The notes beneath the pieces were generated by a model. The model saw only the letters and a list, made by a program, of their open reading frames with translations, did no database searches and was not told where the DNA came from. From Myroides phaeus (GTDB lineage Bacteria; Bacteroidota; Bacteroidia; Flavobacteriales; Flavobacteriaceae): 64,000 nucleotides of DNA. Positions 1-9,851 of the stretch are shown here, piece by piece (within the stretch, counting starts at the first letter, position 1; each line of letters starts with the position of its first letter). The position numbers and the translations under genes are program-made. Location: positions 62,001 to 126,000 of the forward strand of contig NZ_FNDQ01000002.1 in assembly GCF_900099675.1 (NCBI RefSeq), read 5' to 3'.

Positions 1-1
1 A

Positions 2-241
2 GCAGAAACAGTGGGTGAGAATGATGAAATAATTGATATGACTGTTTATAATATGTTTACTATTGAACAAGTAATGGTTAAGGATGTTATTACGATACAA
101 GCTGATGAGAACGTCAGAGAAGCGGCAGAAATATTAGTTGATAAAGATTTTAGATCCTTACCTGTAATGGAGGGTGATATGTTAGTAGGAATTTTAACTA
201 CAACAGATTTAATTAAGTATTTGCTTAAGCAATATGTCTAA
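2..241 (+). CDS. CBS-domain protein, C-terminal part (5' end outside window)
   Basis: The reading frame is open from the first bases of the window, so this is the end of a longer gene and the GTG at 11 is probably not its start. The visible part contains one CBS module, with V-M-V-K-D-V at its beginning and the pattern S-L-P-V-M-E-G-D-M-L-V-G-I-L-T-T-T-D-L near its end. CBS modules pair to bind adenosyl ligands and act as energy or ligand sensors. Flavobacteria commonly have a stand-alone protein of about 140 residues made of two CBS modules, and the end 'TTDLIKYLLKQYV' resembles it. A stem-loop terminator at 317-352 follows. The family call is firm; the ligand and partner are unknown. Confidence 0.8.
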   Translation, partial: AETVGENDEIIDMTVYNMFTIEQVMVKDVITIQADENVREAAEILVDKDFRSLPVMEGDMLVGILTTTDLIKYLLKQYV

Positions 242-316
242 TAAAAAAAATTGCTATAAAAATAAATAGATTTTGTAGTTTGTGAGTTTGGCTACAAAAT
301 TGCATATTGTTGTTTG

Positions 317-352
317 AAAAAAGCACTAATGTATTGGCATTAGTGCTTTTTT
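317..352. terminator. Rho-independent terminator after the CBS gene
   Basis: GCACTAATG (323-331) pairs with CATTAGTGC (338-346) around a 6-nt loop. A-run and T-run flanks extend the stem and make it usable in both directions. Confidence 0.85.
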
Positions 353-518
353 GTTTTTAAGAGGCATACTAAGTTCTCTTTATAATACTGAATCAGGTAA
401 AAATCTTAAGGATTAAGTATATAACTCTCTTGTTTCTAAGAAGCAAAATAAGTAAAGATTTAAAATGTAATACATTGGATTGTTCTAGCAACAAAGAACA
501 TATGAAAGTGTAGTTTTA

Positions 519-631
519 AACGTACCATGTTCGAGACATCTCCCACTCAAGTACCACACACTTTCGAAAAAAAGCCTTTTTTCCGAAAGTGTGTGGTACA
601 AATGTGGTACTTGTGTGAAACAAGTTGCAAA
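519..631. repeat. Repeat element A: hairpin core with 11-bp-phased flanking units
   Basis: The core at 563-587 starts TTCGAAA, ends TTTCCGAA and folds on itself. To its left, 11-bp units begin at 519 (contains GTACCATG), 530 (TTCGAGA), 541 (TCCCACT) and 552 (TACCACA). To its right, read as reverse complements, units occupy 588-598 (TACCACA), 599-609 (TACCACA) and 610-620 (TTTCACA). The inner units are perfectly complementary, giving a 16-bp stem, GTACCACACACTTTCG at 551-566 with its complement at 584-599. The outer units are only partly complementary. Two related elements lie at 21598-21711 and 59110-59211. I do not recognise the family. Confidence 0.85.
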
Positions 632-904
632 GAAGCTTATAATAACAAGGCTTTAATACCGTTTTAAAGACTACCGAAATACATTTTTGTAAAGTACTAA
701 TTACTTTAGAACGGACTGAGATAAAGTGTTTTTTTTTAGATTAACTAAGATTTTGTTTAGTTCTCAACTTTTGTTGTTAATCCAGTAGGTGTCCTTTTTT
801 AGTGGGCATAAAACAGAATTAGATAAAAAATACTTTTGTTAAAAAAACTTTACTAATCTTGTTTTTCTATATTTTTAGAATTCATAAGTAATTTTAATTG
901 TAGT

Positions 905-1360
905 ATGGATTATAAAGTATTATTAGAACAAGCAAAAAGTATTTTAAAAGAAAGTGGGAAAGATAAGGAACAGAAGTTATTAGGAGTTTGTCAATTGTTA
1001 TTTGATTCTATACCTTATTACGATTGGGTGGGGTTTTATTTTGCCGATCATGATAGAAGAGTATTAGAGTTAGGTCCTTATGTAGGGGACGAAACAGATC
1101 ACGTTATAATACCTTTTGGAAAAGGAATTTGTGGACAAGTGGCTAATAGTAACGAAACTTTTTTAGTAGATGATGTTACAGCACAAGATAATTATATAGC
1201 TTGTAGTATAACTGTGAAATCAGAAATTGTTGTGCCTTTATTTGTAAAAGGGGTAAATATTGGTCAAATTGATATAGATTCTCATACTAAAGCAGCTTTT
1301 ACAGCTGAAGACCAAGAGTTTTTAGAAAACCTGAATTTAGAAGTGGCTAATATATTTTAA
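905..1360 (+). CDS. GAF-domain protein, free methionine-(R)-sulfoxide reductase (fRMsr) family
   Basis: The 151-residue length and one GAF domain match the fRMsr (MsrC/YebR) family, which reduces free methionine-(R)-sulfoxide in the cytoplasm with thioredoxin. Family motifs visible are W-V-G-F-Y near residue 41, G-P-Y near 57, G-K-G-I-C-G with Cys76, N-Y-I-A-C with Cys100, S-E-I-V-V-P, and I-G-Q-I-D-I-D-S near 119-126. Cys100 and Cys76 correspond to E. coli Cys118 and Cys94. The third E. coli cysteine, Cys84 in G-P-Y-Q-G-x-x-A-C, is absent: the segment reads GPYVGDETDH. It may therefore use a two-cysteine cycle. The gene stands alone between a long intergenic region and rpsO. Confidence 0.82.
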   Translation: MDYKVLLEQAKSILKESGKDKEQKLLGVCQLLFDSIPYYDWVGFYFADHDRRVLELGPYVGDETDHVIIPFGKGICGQVANSNETFLVDDVTAQDNYIACSITVKSEIVVPLFVKGVNIGQIDIDSHTKAAFTAEDQEFLENLNLEVANIF

Positions 1361-1446
1361 TTTGATTTATAAAATAGTACTTGTGGAGTAATAAAAAATC
1401 TTTTAAAAAAAATCTTTACATAGTGCTTTAAATTAAAAAATAAAAT

Positions 1447-1454
1447 TACCTTTG
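1447..1454 (+). promoter_or_regulatory. Promoter -7 box of rpsO
   Basis: TACCTTTG matches the Bacteroidetes -7 consensus TAnnTTTG. It lies 60 bp before the rpsO start. A clear -33 TTTG at the usual 19-21 bp spacing is not visible. Confidence 0.6.
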
Positions 1455-1514
1455 CAATCGAAATATAGATCGTCTATAGTTCATGCATAAAAATCATTTA
1501 AAAAGAATATTGGC

Positions 1515-1784
1515 ATGTATTTATCAAAAGAAAAAAAAGCTGAAATCTTCGCTAAACACGGAGGACAAGCTGCTAACACGGGATCAGCTGAAGGACAAAT
1601 CGCTTTGTTTACTTTCAGAATTTCTCACTTAACTGAACACTTAAAAAGAAATCGTAAAGATTATAATACTGAGCGTTCATTAGTTCTTTTAGTAGGTAAA
1701 AGAAGAAGACTTCTTGACTACTTAAAGAAAACTGAGATCAACAGATATCGTGAGATTATTAAAGAATTGAATATTAGAAAATAA
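1515..1784 (+). CDS. rpsO: 30S ribosomal protein S15
   Basis: The 89-residue product has the usual S15 length and motifs: H-G-G near the N-terminus, G-S-A-E-G-Q-I-A near 23-30, L-T-E-H-L-K near 39, and L-V-G-K-R-R-R-L-L-D-Y-L-K near 59-71. S15 binds the central domain of 16S rRNA early in 30S assembly. A hairpin terminator follows immediately, and pnp lies downstream, the classic rpsO-pnp order. The terminator and a separate pnp leader suggest that pnp also has its own control. Confidence 0.98.
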   Translation: MYLSKEKKAEIFAKHGGQAANTGSAEGQIALFTFRISHLTEHLKRNRKDYNTERSLVLLVGKRRRLLDYLKKTEINRYREIIKELNIRK

Positions 1785-1795
1785 TCAATAGTGAA

Positions 1796-1820
1796 GAGGT
1801 GCCCTTGTGCGCCTCTTTTT
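1796..1820 (+). terminator. Terminator after rpsO
   Basis: GAGGTGC (1796-1802) pairs with GCGCCTC (1809-1815) with one G-T wobble, and a T-rich tract follows. Confidence 0.8.
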
Positions 1821-1910
1821 CTTTTTAGCCTTTTGGCAAAAAAAGACTGGTTTTTCATTGGGTTTCATACAACTACACAACAACACACAACACAACACAC
1901 AATTATTAAT

Positions 1911-1928
1911 GTCTCTCTTCGGAGAGAC
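1911..1928 (+). promoter_or_regulatory. UUCG-capped hairpin in the pnp leader
   Basis: GTCTCTC (1911-1917) and GAGAGAC (1922-1928) form a perfect 7-bp stem closed by C(UUCG)G, an exceptionally stable tetraloop. It sits 25 nt before the pnp start. Just upstream (about 1872-1901) is an unstructured CA-rich tract. In E. coli, pnp is autoregulated through a 5' stem-loop cut by RNase III; a similar role here is inference. Confidence 0.7.
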
Positions 1929-1953
1929 AGAAACCCTAAAGTATTAAATTATT

Positions 1954-4116
1954 ATGATTCCTAAGGTAACCAAAGAAATTATCGATCTTGGAGATGGAAG
2001 AAGTATTTCTATCGAAACAGGAAAATTAGCGAAACAAGCGGATGGATCTGTAGTTGTTCGTATGGGAGACTGTATGCTTTTAGCTACAGCAGTTTCTGCA
2101 CGTACTTCTAATCCAGGAGTTGATTTTCTACCATTAACTGTAGATTACAGAGAAAAATTTGCTGCTGCTGGACGTTTTCCAGGAGGTTTTTTCAAACGTG
2201 AAGCTCGTCCAAGTGATCAAGAAATCTTAACTATGCGTCTTGTAGACCGTGTGTTAAGACCATTGTTCCCTGATGATTATCACGCTGAAACACAAGTTAT
2301 GATTCAGATGATGTCTCATGACGAAAATGTTATGCCTGATGCATTAGCTGGTTTAGCTGCTTCTGCTGCATTAGCTGTGTCAGACATTCCATTTTACAAT
2401 TACATTTCAGAAGTAAGAGTTGCGCGTATTGACGGACAATTTATTATCAACCCAAGTAGAACTCAATTAGAAGAGTCTGACATCGATATGATGATTGGTG
2501 CTTCTAAAGATTCTGTAGCTATGGTTGAAGGTGAGATGAAAGAAATTTCTGAAGCTGAAATGGTAGAGGCTATTAAATTTGCACATGAGGCTATCAAATT
2601 GCAAATTGAAGCTCAAGAAAAAATGCGTGCTGCATTAAATTTAGAGTATAGAGAATATGAAGGAGAAGAGGAAGATGAAAACATCCAGTCTGCTGTTCAT
2701 AATGCTGCTTACGATAAATTATATGAAATTGCATCTCATGCAAGTGCTAAACACGAAAGAAGTGAAAAATTTGCTGAAGTAAAAGAAGAGGTTTTAGCTT
2801 TATTTTCTGAAGAAGAAAGAGAAGAAAAAGCTGATTTAATTAGTAAATACTTCAACAAAACTCAAAAAGAGGCTGTTCGTAATTTAATTTTGGATCAAGG
2901 TATACGTTTAGATGGTCGTAAGACTACTGAAATTAGACCTATTTGGTGTGAAGTTGATTACTTACCATCAGCACATGGTTCTTCAATCTTTACTCGTGGT
3001 GAAACACAAGCTTTGGCAACTGTAACATTAGGTACTTCAAGAGAAGCTAACGTTATTGATTTGCCAAGTGAACAAGGAGAAGAGAAATTCTACTTACACT
3101 ATAACTTCCCTCCATTCTCAACAGGAGAAGCTAAACCTTTAAGAGGTGTTTCTCGTCGTGAAGTTGGACACGGAAATTTAGCACAACGTGCATTGAAAAC
3201 TATGATTCCTGCTGATTGTCCTTATACAATTCGTTTGGTTTCTGAAGTTTTAGAATCAAATGGTTCTTCTTCAATGGCAACTGTGTGTGCTGGTACATTA
3301 GCTTTAATGGATGCTGGTATTCAAATTGAAAAACCAGTTTCAGGTATTGCAATGGGATTAATTTCTGATAGCAAAACTGGACGTTGGGCTGTATTGTCTG
3401 ATATTTTAGGTGATGAGGATCACTTAGGAGATATGGACTTTAAAGTTACAGGTACTAAAGATGGTATCACTGCTTGTCAGATGGATATCAAAATCGAAGG
3501 ATTAGCTTATGATATTATGGTTCAAGCTTTAAAACAAGCTCGCGATGGTCGTATGCATATCCTTGGAAAATTAACTGATACAATTGCTACTCCAAATGAA
3601 ACAGTTAAACCTAAAGCTCCAAAAATTGTTACTGTTAGTATTCCTAAAGAATTTATTGGTGCAATGATCGGACCTGGAGGTAAAAACATTCAAGCTTTAC
3701 AAGCTGAAACTGGTACTACAATCGTTATTAATGAAGAAGGAGACTTCGGAATTATCGAAGTATTAGGAACAAGCCAAGAAGGTATGGATAAAGCATTGGC
3801 TTCTATTAGTAATACTACATTTGCTCCAGTTGAGAATGAAGTATATACTGTAAAAGTTGTGAAAATGTTAGACTTTGGTGCTGTTGTAGAATTTGTACCA
3901 GGTAAAGAAACTTTATTACACGTATCAGAATTAGATTGGAAGCGTGTTGAAAATGTTTCTGATGTATTGAAAATGGGTGATGAGTTAGAGGTTAAATATT
4001 TAGGTATTGATCCAAAAACTAAAAAAGCTAAAGTTTCAAGAAAAGCTTTAATGCCTCGTCCACCTCGTGCAGAGAAAAAAGACGAAACTCCAAATAAAGA
4101 TAATCAAGCGAAATAA
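1954..4116 (+). CDS. pnp: Polyribonucleotide nucleotidyltransferase (PNPase)
   Basis: PNPase degrades RNA from the 3' end by phosphorolysis and takes part in mRNA decay. The 720-residue product has the full architecture: a first RNase PH-like domain (about 10-145), a helical linker, a second RNase PH-like domain (about 325-550) with the catalytic segment [11 protein letters not shown] near 485-495, a KH domain with I-G-P-G-G-K-N-I near 570, and an S1 domain (about 625-695). The C-terminus is a short basic and acidic tail. It lies downstream of rpsO as in many bacteria. A UUCG hairpin precedes the start and a strong terminator follows the stop. Confidence 0.98.
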   Translation: MIPKVTKEIIDLGDGRSISIETGKLAKQADGSVVVRMGDCMLLATAVSARTSNPGVDFLPLTVDYREKFAAAGRFPGGFFKREARPSDQEILTMRLVDRVLRPLFPDDYHAETQVMIQMMSHDENVMPDALAGLAASAALAVSDIPFYNYISEVRVARIDGQFIINPSRTQLEESDIDMMIGASKDSVAMVEGEMKEISEAEMVEAIKFAHEAIKLQIEAQEKMRAALNLEYREYEGEEEDENIQSAVHNAAYDKLYEIASHASAKHERSEKFAEVKEEVLALFSEEEREEKADLISKYFNKTQKEAVRNLILDQGIRLDGRKTTEIRPIWCEVDYLPSAHGSSIFTRGETQALATVTLGTSREANVIDLPSEQGEEKFYLHYNFPPFSTGEAKPLRGVSRREVGHGNLAQRALKTMIPADCPYTIRLVSEVLESNGSSSMATVCAGTLALMDAGIQIEKPVSGIAMGLISDSKTGRWAVLSDILGDEDHLGDMDFKVTGTKDGITACQMDIKIEGLAYDIMVQALKQARDGRMHILGKLTDTIATPNETVKPKAPKIVTVSIPKEFIGAMIGPGGKNIQALQAETGTTIVINEEGDFGIIEVLGTSQEGMDKALASISNTTFAPVENEVYTVKVVKMLDFGAVVEFVPGKETLLHVSELDWKRVENVSDVLKMGDELEVKYLGIDPKTKKAKVSRKALMPRPPRAEKKDETPNKDNQAK

Positions 4117-6014
<1,898 letters not shown>

Positions 6015-6049
6015 ACTTTTATACTGTAATATAGTATAGTTATTGTAAC

Positions 6050-6089
6050 AAAAAGCTCCAGTTTAGAGTATCTAAATTGGAGCTTTTTT
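6050..6089 (+). terminator. Terminator after tmm
   Basis: AAAAAGCTCCA followed by TTTAGA pairs with TCTAAA followed by TGGAGCTTTTTT. The stem is long with one mismatch and ends in a T-run. Confidence 0.85.
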
Positions 6090-6205
6090 CTTAATTGAGT
6101 GTTAAATGTAGGAAAAGAATAAAACTTTTGTAACCTTTTGTAATGTTTGTACGTATAACAAATGTGACACAAGGATATTAATCGGAAAATAAGGATAGAA
6201 ATAAT

Positions 6206-7069
6206 ATGAGACAACTTAAAATTACCAAGCAGGTAACAAATCGTGAGACGGCATCTCTTGATAAATACTTGCAAGAAATTGGTAAAGTGGATTTGATTAC
6301 TGCTGATGAGGAAGTAGAATTAGCACAGCGAATTAAAGCTGGTGACCAAAGAGCTCTTGAAAAATTAACGAAAGCGAATTTACGTTTCGTTGTATCTGTT
6401 GCAAAACAGTATCAAAATCAAGGATTAACACTTCCTGATTTGATTAATGAAGGAAACTTAGGATTAATCAAAGCTGCACAACGTTTCGATGAAACGAGAG
6501 GTTTTAAGTTCATTTCATATGCTGTATGGTGGATTCGTCAATCAATTTTATCAGCTCTTGCTGAACAATCAAGAATTGTACGTCTTCCATTGAACAAGAT
6601 TGGTTCTATTAATAAAATTAATAAGATGTACGCTTTATTAGAGCAATCTAACGAACGTCCACCTTCTGCAGAGGAAATTGCAGTAGAATTAGATATGACT
6701 GTAAATGACGTTAAAGAGAGTATGAAAAACTCGGGACGTCACTTGTCAATGGATGCACCATTAGTTGAAGGTGAAGATTCTAACTTATATGACGTATTGC
6801 GTTCAGGTGAATCTCCAAATCCGGATAGAGAGTTGATTCACGAATCTTTGAGAACAGAGATTGAAAGAGCATTAGATACATTGACTCCACGTGAGGCAGA
6901 TGTTGTTCGTTTATATTTTGGATTAGGAGATCAACATCCAATGACATTAGAAGAAATCGGAGAAACTTTTGATTTAACAAGAGAGCGTGTTCGTCAAATT
7001 AAAGAGAAAGCAATTCGCAGATTAAAACATACATCAAGAAGTAAAATCTTGAAAACATATTTAGGATAA
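6206..7069 (+). CDS. rpoD: RNA polymerase primary sigma factor, short RpoD/SigA type
   Basis: This is the housekeeping sigma factor in its flavobacterial short form of 287 residues, lacking most of region 1.1 and the non-conserved insert. Region 1.2 starts near residue 15 ([10 protein letters not shown]). Regions 2.1-2.4 include [20 protein letters not shown] and [10 protein letters not shown]. Region 3 and region 4 follow, with the helix-turn-helix [19 protein letters not shown] near 246-264. It would direct transcription from the TAnnTTTG promoters found across the window. It is flanked by terminators and so is transcribed alone. Confidence 0.97.
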   Translation: MRQLKITKQVTNRETASLDKYLQEIGKVDLITADEEVELAQRIKAGDQRALEKLTKANLRFVVSVAKQYQNQGLTLPDLINEGNLGLIKAAQRFDETRGFKFISYAVWWIRQSILSALAEQSRIVRLPLNKIGSINKINKMYALLEQSNERPPSAEEIAVELDMTVNDVKESMKNSGRHLSMDAPLVEGEDSNLYDVLRSGESPNPDRELIHESLRTEIERALDTLTPREADVVRLYFGLGDQHPMTLEEIGETFDLTRERVRQIKEKAIRRLKHTSRSKILKTYLG

Positions 7070-7081
7070 GAAATTATTAAA

Positions 7082-7110
7082 AGCGTTACTAACAAGTAAC
7101 GCTTTTTTTT
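7082..7110 (+). terminator. Terminator after rpoD
   Basis: AGCGTTACT (7082-7090) pairs with AGTAACGCT (7095-7103) around AACA and is followed by eight T residues. Confidence 0.9.
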
Positions 7111-7114
7111 ATGC

Positions 7115-7145
7115 TTTGTTTCTATTCTTTAGGTATGTATATTTG
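7115..7145 (+). promoter_or_regulatory. Consensus promoter of the first CNGKC gene
   Basis: TTTG (7115-7118) and TATATTTG (7138-7145) are separated by 19 bp, a canonical Bacteroidetes -33/-7 promoter. The predicted transcript start, about five bases on, coincides with the GTG start codon at 7150. Confidence 0.8.
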
Positions 7146-7149
7146 TGAT

Positions 7150-7518
7150 GTGAAACAGTTTTTATTTATAATCATAACATTAGTTGTCTTTCGTCCAATA
7201 GTTCCTTTAATGAACTATTTAGTGGACTATGATTATATTGCTACTGTTTTGTGTATAAATAAAGATAAGCCTGAAATGCAGTGTAACGGAAAATGTTATT
7301 TAATGCAGGAAATGGCTAAGGTAGCAGAAGAGCAAAAAGAAAAAGACACAAAGAAGCTGTGTTCAATAGCTTTTTCTTTATTGTTTTTTGATACAAATGA
7401 AACTCAACAAGACTCTAAAGTTGATTTTACTTCAAATTGTTTAGCTATAGATGGATATAAGAATCTATATGCTGGACTTTTTTCTAATGGCGTACTTCGT
7501 CCTCCCCTCTACGTTTAA
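7150..7518 (+). CDS. Small CNGKC membrane protein, paralogue 1
   Basis: I choose GTG at 7150, giving 122 residues, because the paralogue at 8571 (120 residues) aligns from this point and the ATG at 7111 lies in the promoter. Residues 3-25 form one membrane segment. Then comes F-R-P-I-V-P, Y-D-Y-I-A-T-V-L-C (Cys35), D-K-P and CNGKC (Cys45, Cys49). The C-terminus Y-x-N-L-Y...V-L-R-P-P matches the paralogue. I recall unnamed Bacteroidetes proteins of this type, but no function. The C-x9-C-x3-C spacing suggests metal binding. With MbnP and MbnH nearby, copper is a reasonable guess but is not shown. Confidence 0.75.
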   Translation: MKQFLFIIITLVVFRPIVPLMNYLVDYDYIATVLCINKDKPEMQCNGKCYLMQEMAKVAEEQKEKDTKKLCSIAFSLLFFDTNETQQDSKVDFTSNCLAIDGYKNLYAGLFSNGVLRPPLYV

Positions 7519-7540
7519 TATTATTTTATCGGACTAATTT

Positions 7541-7562
7541 CATTGCTAAAACTTTAGCGATG
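7541..7562. promoter_or_regulatory. Hairpin or operator-like inverted repeat before the AraC gene
   Basis: CATTGCTA (7541-7548) and TAGCGATG (7555-7562) are inverted with one wobble. No T-run follows, so an operator or leader hairpin is more likely than a terminator. Confidence 0.4.
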
Positions 7563-7596
7563 ACTACTATTGTATAATATTAAACCAAAATTTCTT

Positions 7597-8469
7597 ATGT
7601 CAAGTAAGATAGTAAAGTCTTGTGCTTTAAATTATTTTACTCAAGATCAGTCTTCTTTTTATATGAAGAACATAAATGCATTGTTAGTAGATCACCCTAT
7701 TTTATGTGAGTACTTCAGGGCTAATAGTTATATGTTGTTAGTGTTGAAAGAAGGAGAGTATAGTTTAAGTGTAAATGACTTTTTGTTAACGGGTATTTCT
7801 TCAAAAGTAATTGTTATAAAACCAGGAGACATTGTAAAATTTAATATATTAAAAGAGTGTAAAGGAAGTTTTATTTGTTTTGAAGAGTCATTTTTTTCTT
7901 TGAGGTACCATGAGAATGTACTTCGCTTTTTTGATTTCTTTCAAGCAGATAGTTCGCCTTCACAACAAATAGAGCCAAGCGTTTTAGGAAAGTTATCTAT
8001 TTTGTTGGATTTGATGGATATTGAACATGCTTCTGAAAGACCAGATCGGGAGAAGGTTTTACGTTCTTACTTAAATATTCTTTTGTGTGAATTACAAACT
8101 ATAAACAAAGAATGTGTTGTAGATAATTATAAGCAGATAAAGACTGCAGTTAATAATCGTATACTAATGTTTCAAGATTTAGTTGAACAACACTTTAAAG
8201 AAGCGAAAACACCCGCTTTTTACGCAGAGAAACTTTGTGTAACCCCAAATTACCTAAATAAACTTTGTAAGCAGGAAAAGGGCGTTACTGCAGGTCAGAT
8301 AGTAAGACAACGTATTGTAGTAGAAGCAAAGCGATTATTACAGTTTAGTAGTTTTAATATTAATGAGATTGCAAGGGAGTTGTGTTTTGATAGTACATCT
8401 TATTTTGTAACTTTTTTTAAGAAGCAAGAGGGGATAACACCAGAAAACTATCGCAAGAGTTTTACTTAA
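7597..8469 (+). CDS. AraC-family transcriptional regulator
   Basis: The C-terminal 100 residues form the AraC double helix-turn-helix: A-F-Y-A-E-K-L-C-V-T-P-N-Y-L-N-K-L is the first helix-turn-helix and I-N-E-I-A-R-E-L-C-F-D-S-T-S-Y-F-V-T-F-F-K-K the second, ending in T-P-E-N-Y-R-K-S. The N-terminal part is a probable cupin-like sensing domain. I prefer ATG 7597 (290 residues); a TTG at 7570 would add nine. The gene lies between two paralogous CNGKC genes and upstream of mbnP and mbnH, so it is the likely local regulator. Its signal is unknown. Confidence 0.85.
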   Translation: MSSKIVKSCALNYFTQDQSSFYMKNINALLVDHPILCEYFRANSYMLLVLKEGEYSLSVNDFLLTGISSKVIVIKPGDIVKFNILKECKGSFICFEESFFSLRYHENVLRFFDFFQADSSPSQQIEPSVLGKLSILLDLMDIEHASERPDREKVLRSYLNILLCELQTINKECVVDNYKQIKTAVNNRILMFQDLVEQHFKEAKTPAFYAEKLCVTPNYLNKLCKQEKGVTAGQIVRQRIVVEAKRLLQFSSFNINEIARELCFDSTSYFVTFFKKQEGITPENYRKSFT

Positions 8470-8493
8470 AATTTCATTATTTATTCCTTTTGT

Positions 8494-8508
8494 TTCACTA
8501 TTAGTGAA
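8494..8508. promoter_or_regulatory. Perfect 15-bp palindrome, operator candidate
   Basis: TTCACTA and TAGTGAA flank a central T. It sits between the AraC gene and the promoter of CNGKC paralogue 2, about 50 bp upstream of the -7 box, a plausible regulator site. Confidence 0.45.
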
Positions 8509-8558
8509 TTTCAATAGATTTAAGAGGGATAACTTTAGTATAAGATTTTATACTTAAA

Positions 8559-8566
8559 TATTTTTG
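8559..8566 (+). promoter_or_regulatory. Promoter -7 box of the second CNGKC gene
   Basis: TATTTTTG matches TAnnTTTG and ends four bases before the GTG start at 8571, the same spacing as at paralogue 1. Its -33 box is weaker (TTTA at 8534-8537, 21-bp spacer), as expected for an activator-dependent promoter. Confidence 0.6.
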
Positions 8567-8570
8567 GCAC

Positions 8571-8933
8571 GTGAAAAAATTATATATCATCATAGTACTC
8601 GTATTTATATTCCGTCCGGTAATGCCGGTAGTGGAATATATGGTCAATTATGATTATATATCAACCGTTTTATGTGAGAATGTGGATAAACCACAATTAG
8701 AGTGTAACGGGAAGTGTCACTTAGCGAAGGAACTTGATAAAACATTAGAAACAAAAGCCCCAGTTCATTTAGAAAAGGCAACGGTACTTTTGGATTTTAT
8801 TCCTGTTTTTACTTACAAAACAGAGCTTGACTTCGTAGATTATTCATTTAAAAAAGATTTTGAACACAGTAGTTATTTAAACTTATATAACTACTTATAT
8901 AGTTCATTTGTATTACAACCTCCGATTGTATAA
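8571..8933 (+). CDS. Small CNGKC membrane protein, paralogue 2
   Basis: This 120-residue protein starts at GTG. One membrane segment spans residues 3-25, followed by F-R-P-V-M-P, Y-D-Y-I-S-T-V-L-C (Cys35), D-K-P, then CNGKC with Cys45 and Cys49 and H-L-A-K-E-L. All three cysteines are at exactly the same positions as in paralogue 1. The C-terminus Y-L-N-L-Y...V-L-Q-P-P-I-V again matches. It precedes mbnP by 84 bases with no terminator between, so co-transcription with mbnP and mbnH is likely. Function is unknown; a role in metal (copper) handling is inferred from context and cysteine spacing. Confidence 0.8.
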   Translation: MKKLYIIIVLVFIFRPVMPVVEYMVNYDYISTVLCENVDKPQLECNGKCHLAKELDKTLETKAPVHLEKATVLLDFIPVFTYKTELDFVDYSFKKDFEHSSYLNLYNYLYSSFVLQPPIV

Positions 8934-9017
8934 GTTTTAATATTAGCTTTTTAAGGTAGTTTGAGTATATCGAACAGATTACCTATTGACTTTTTTAAAC
9001 TTATAAATACAATTAAA

Positions 9018-9830
9018 ATGAACAAATTTTTATCATATATCACATTATTTTTATGCGCTTCAATTACTTTAACTTCTTGTACAAGTGATGATGCAACAGA
9101 AGAAGCATTAGACAAAAAACTTGAAGTATTAGAAGGAAAGAATACCGTTACTTTCAATTTTGATCACAAAATGTTTGGAGAGGATTTGAAGTACGATACT
9201 TTTTACAAATCAAATGGAAATAAAGAAGAGCTAAATATTACATTTTTAAAATACATCATTAGTAACTTTCAACTGACAGATGATAATGGAGAAGTGTTTA
9301 CATATCCTAAAAATGAGGGCTACTTCTTTGTAGATTCAGAATCTAATGATTTTAAAGTAGTTCTTAAAGATGTTCCTGCAGGACGTTATACAGGTATTAA
9401 GTTTGGATTGGGAGTTGACCAAGAAAAATATCTTAGAGGTGTAGAAGATCAACAAGAGTTCTGGGATTTATGTAGAGAACACAACCTTACTTGGGGATGG
9501 CTTACTGGGTATAAATTTATTAACTGTCAAGGTTTCTTTACAAGTGCTGGATCTGAAGCAGATGATTTTCAATTACACATTGGTAGCCACGGAAGTAAGT
9601 TAGATAATTATAGAGAAGTTGTTTTGACAACAAAGGACGTTGTTAAAGTAAGTGATAAGTATGCTGCAACGGTTGAGTTAGACGTAGAGGTATCTAAGTT
9701 ATTAGATGACAAGAACAAAATTTCTTTAGTGGAGAGACAATATATCATGGTGGACAAAGATCGCGCTCCAAAGATTATGGAGAATGCAGTGAATATGTTC
9801 AGTTTGAAAGAAGTGAAAATTACTGAATAG
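9018..9830 (+). CDS. mbnP: MbnP-like copper-binding lipoprotein
   Basis: The 270-residue product from ATG 9018 has a lipoprotein signal peptide ending T-L-T-S-C (Cys21) followed by T-S-D-D. A TTG at 8961 would push the signal peptide inward and is rejected. The body matches the MbnP family, with F-W-D near 148-150, L-T-W-G-W near 157-161, G-Y-K-F near 164 and F-Q-L-H-I-G near 184-189. In methanotrophs MbnP binds copper after a Trp is oxidised to kynurenine by MbnH. Trp149, Trp159 and Trp161 are candidates here. The mbnH homologue follows after 59 bases. The acidic residues after Cys21 suggest surface exposure. Confidence 0.82.
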   Translation: MNKFLSYITLFLCASITLTSCTSDDATEEALDKKLEVLEGKNTVTFNFDHKMFGEDLKYDTFYKSNGNKEELNITFLKYIISNFQLTDDNGEVFTYPKNEGYFFVDSESNDFKVVLKDVPAGRYTGIKFGLGVDQEKYLRGVEDQQEFWDLCREHNLTWGWLTGYKFINCQGFFTSAGSEADDFQLHIGSHGSKLDNYREVVLTTKDVVKVSDKYAATVELDVEVSKLLDDKNKISLVERQYIMVDKDRAPKIMENAVNMFSLKEVKITE

Positions 9831-9851
9831 TTTATTATTTGATTTTATCAA

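Larger units (their letters stand above)
242..904. other. Gene-free interval with a terminator and repeat element A
   Basis: These 663 bases hold no convincing coding frame. They contain the terminator at 317-352 and the 11-bp-phased hairpin element at 519-631. The remainder is AT-rich with several T and A runs. I found no tRNA or riboswitch-like structure. Confidence 0.7.

Noticed and set aside
519-631. Repeat elements as ordinary terminators or integron attC sites
   Set aside because: There is no T-run after the stem, the units are 11-bp-phased words, and no integrase or attC R/L-box pattern is present.
7111-7149. ATG start for CNGKC paralogue 1
   Set aside because: It lies within the promoter, and the paralogue aligns from GTG 7150.
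8961-9017. TTG start for mbnP
   Set aside because: It would place 19 residues before a perfect lipoprotein signal peptide that begins at ATG 9018.
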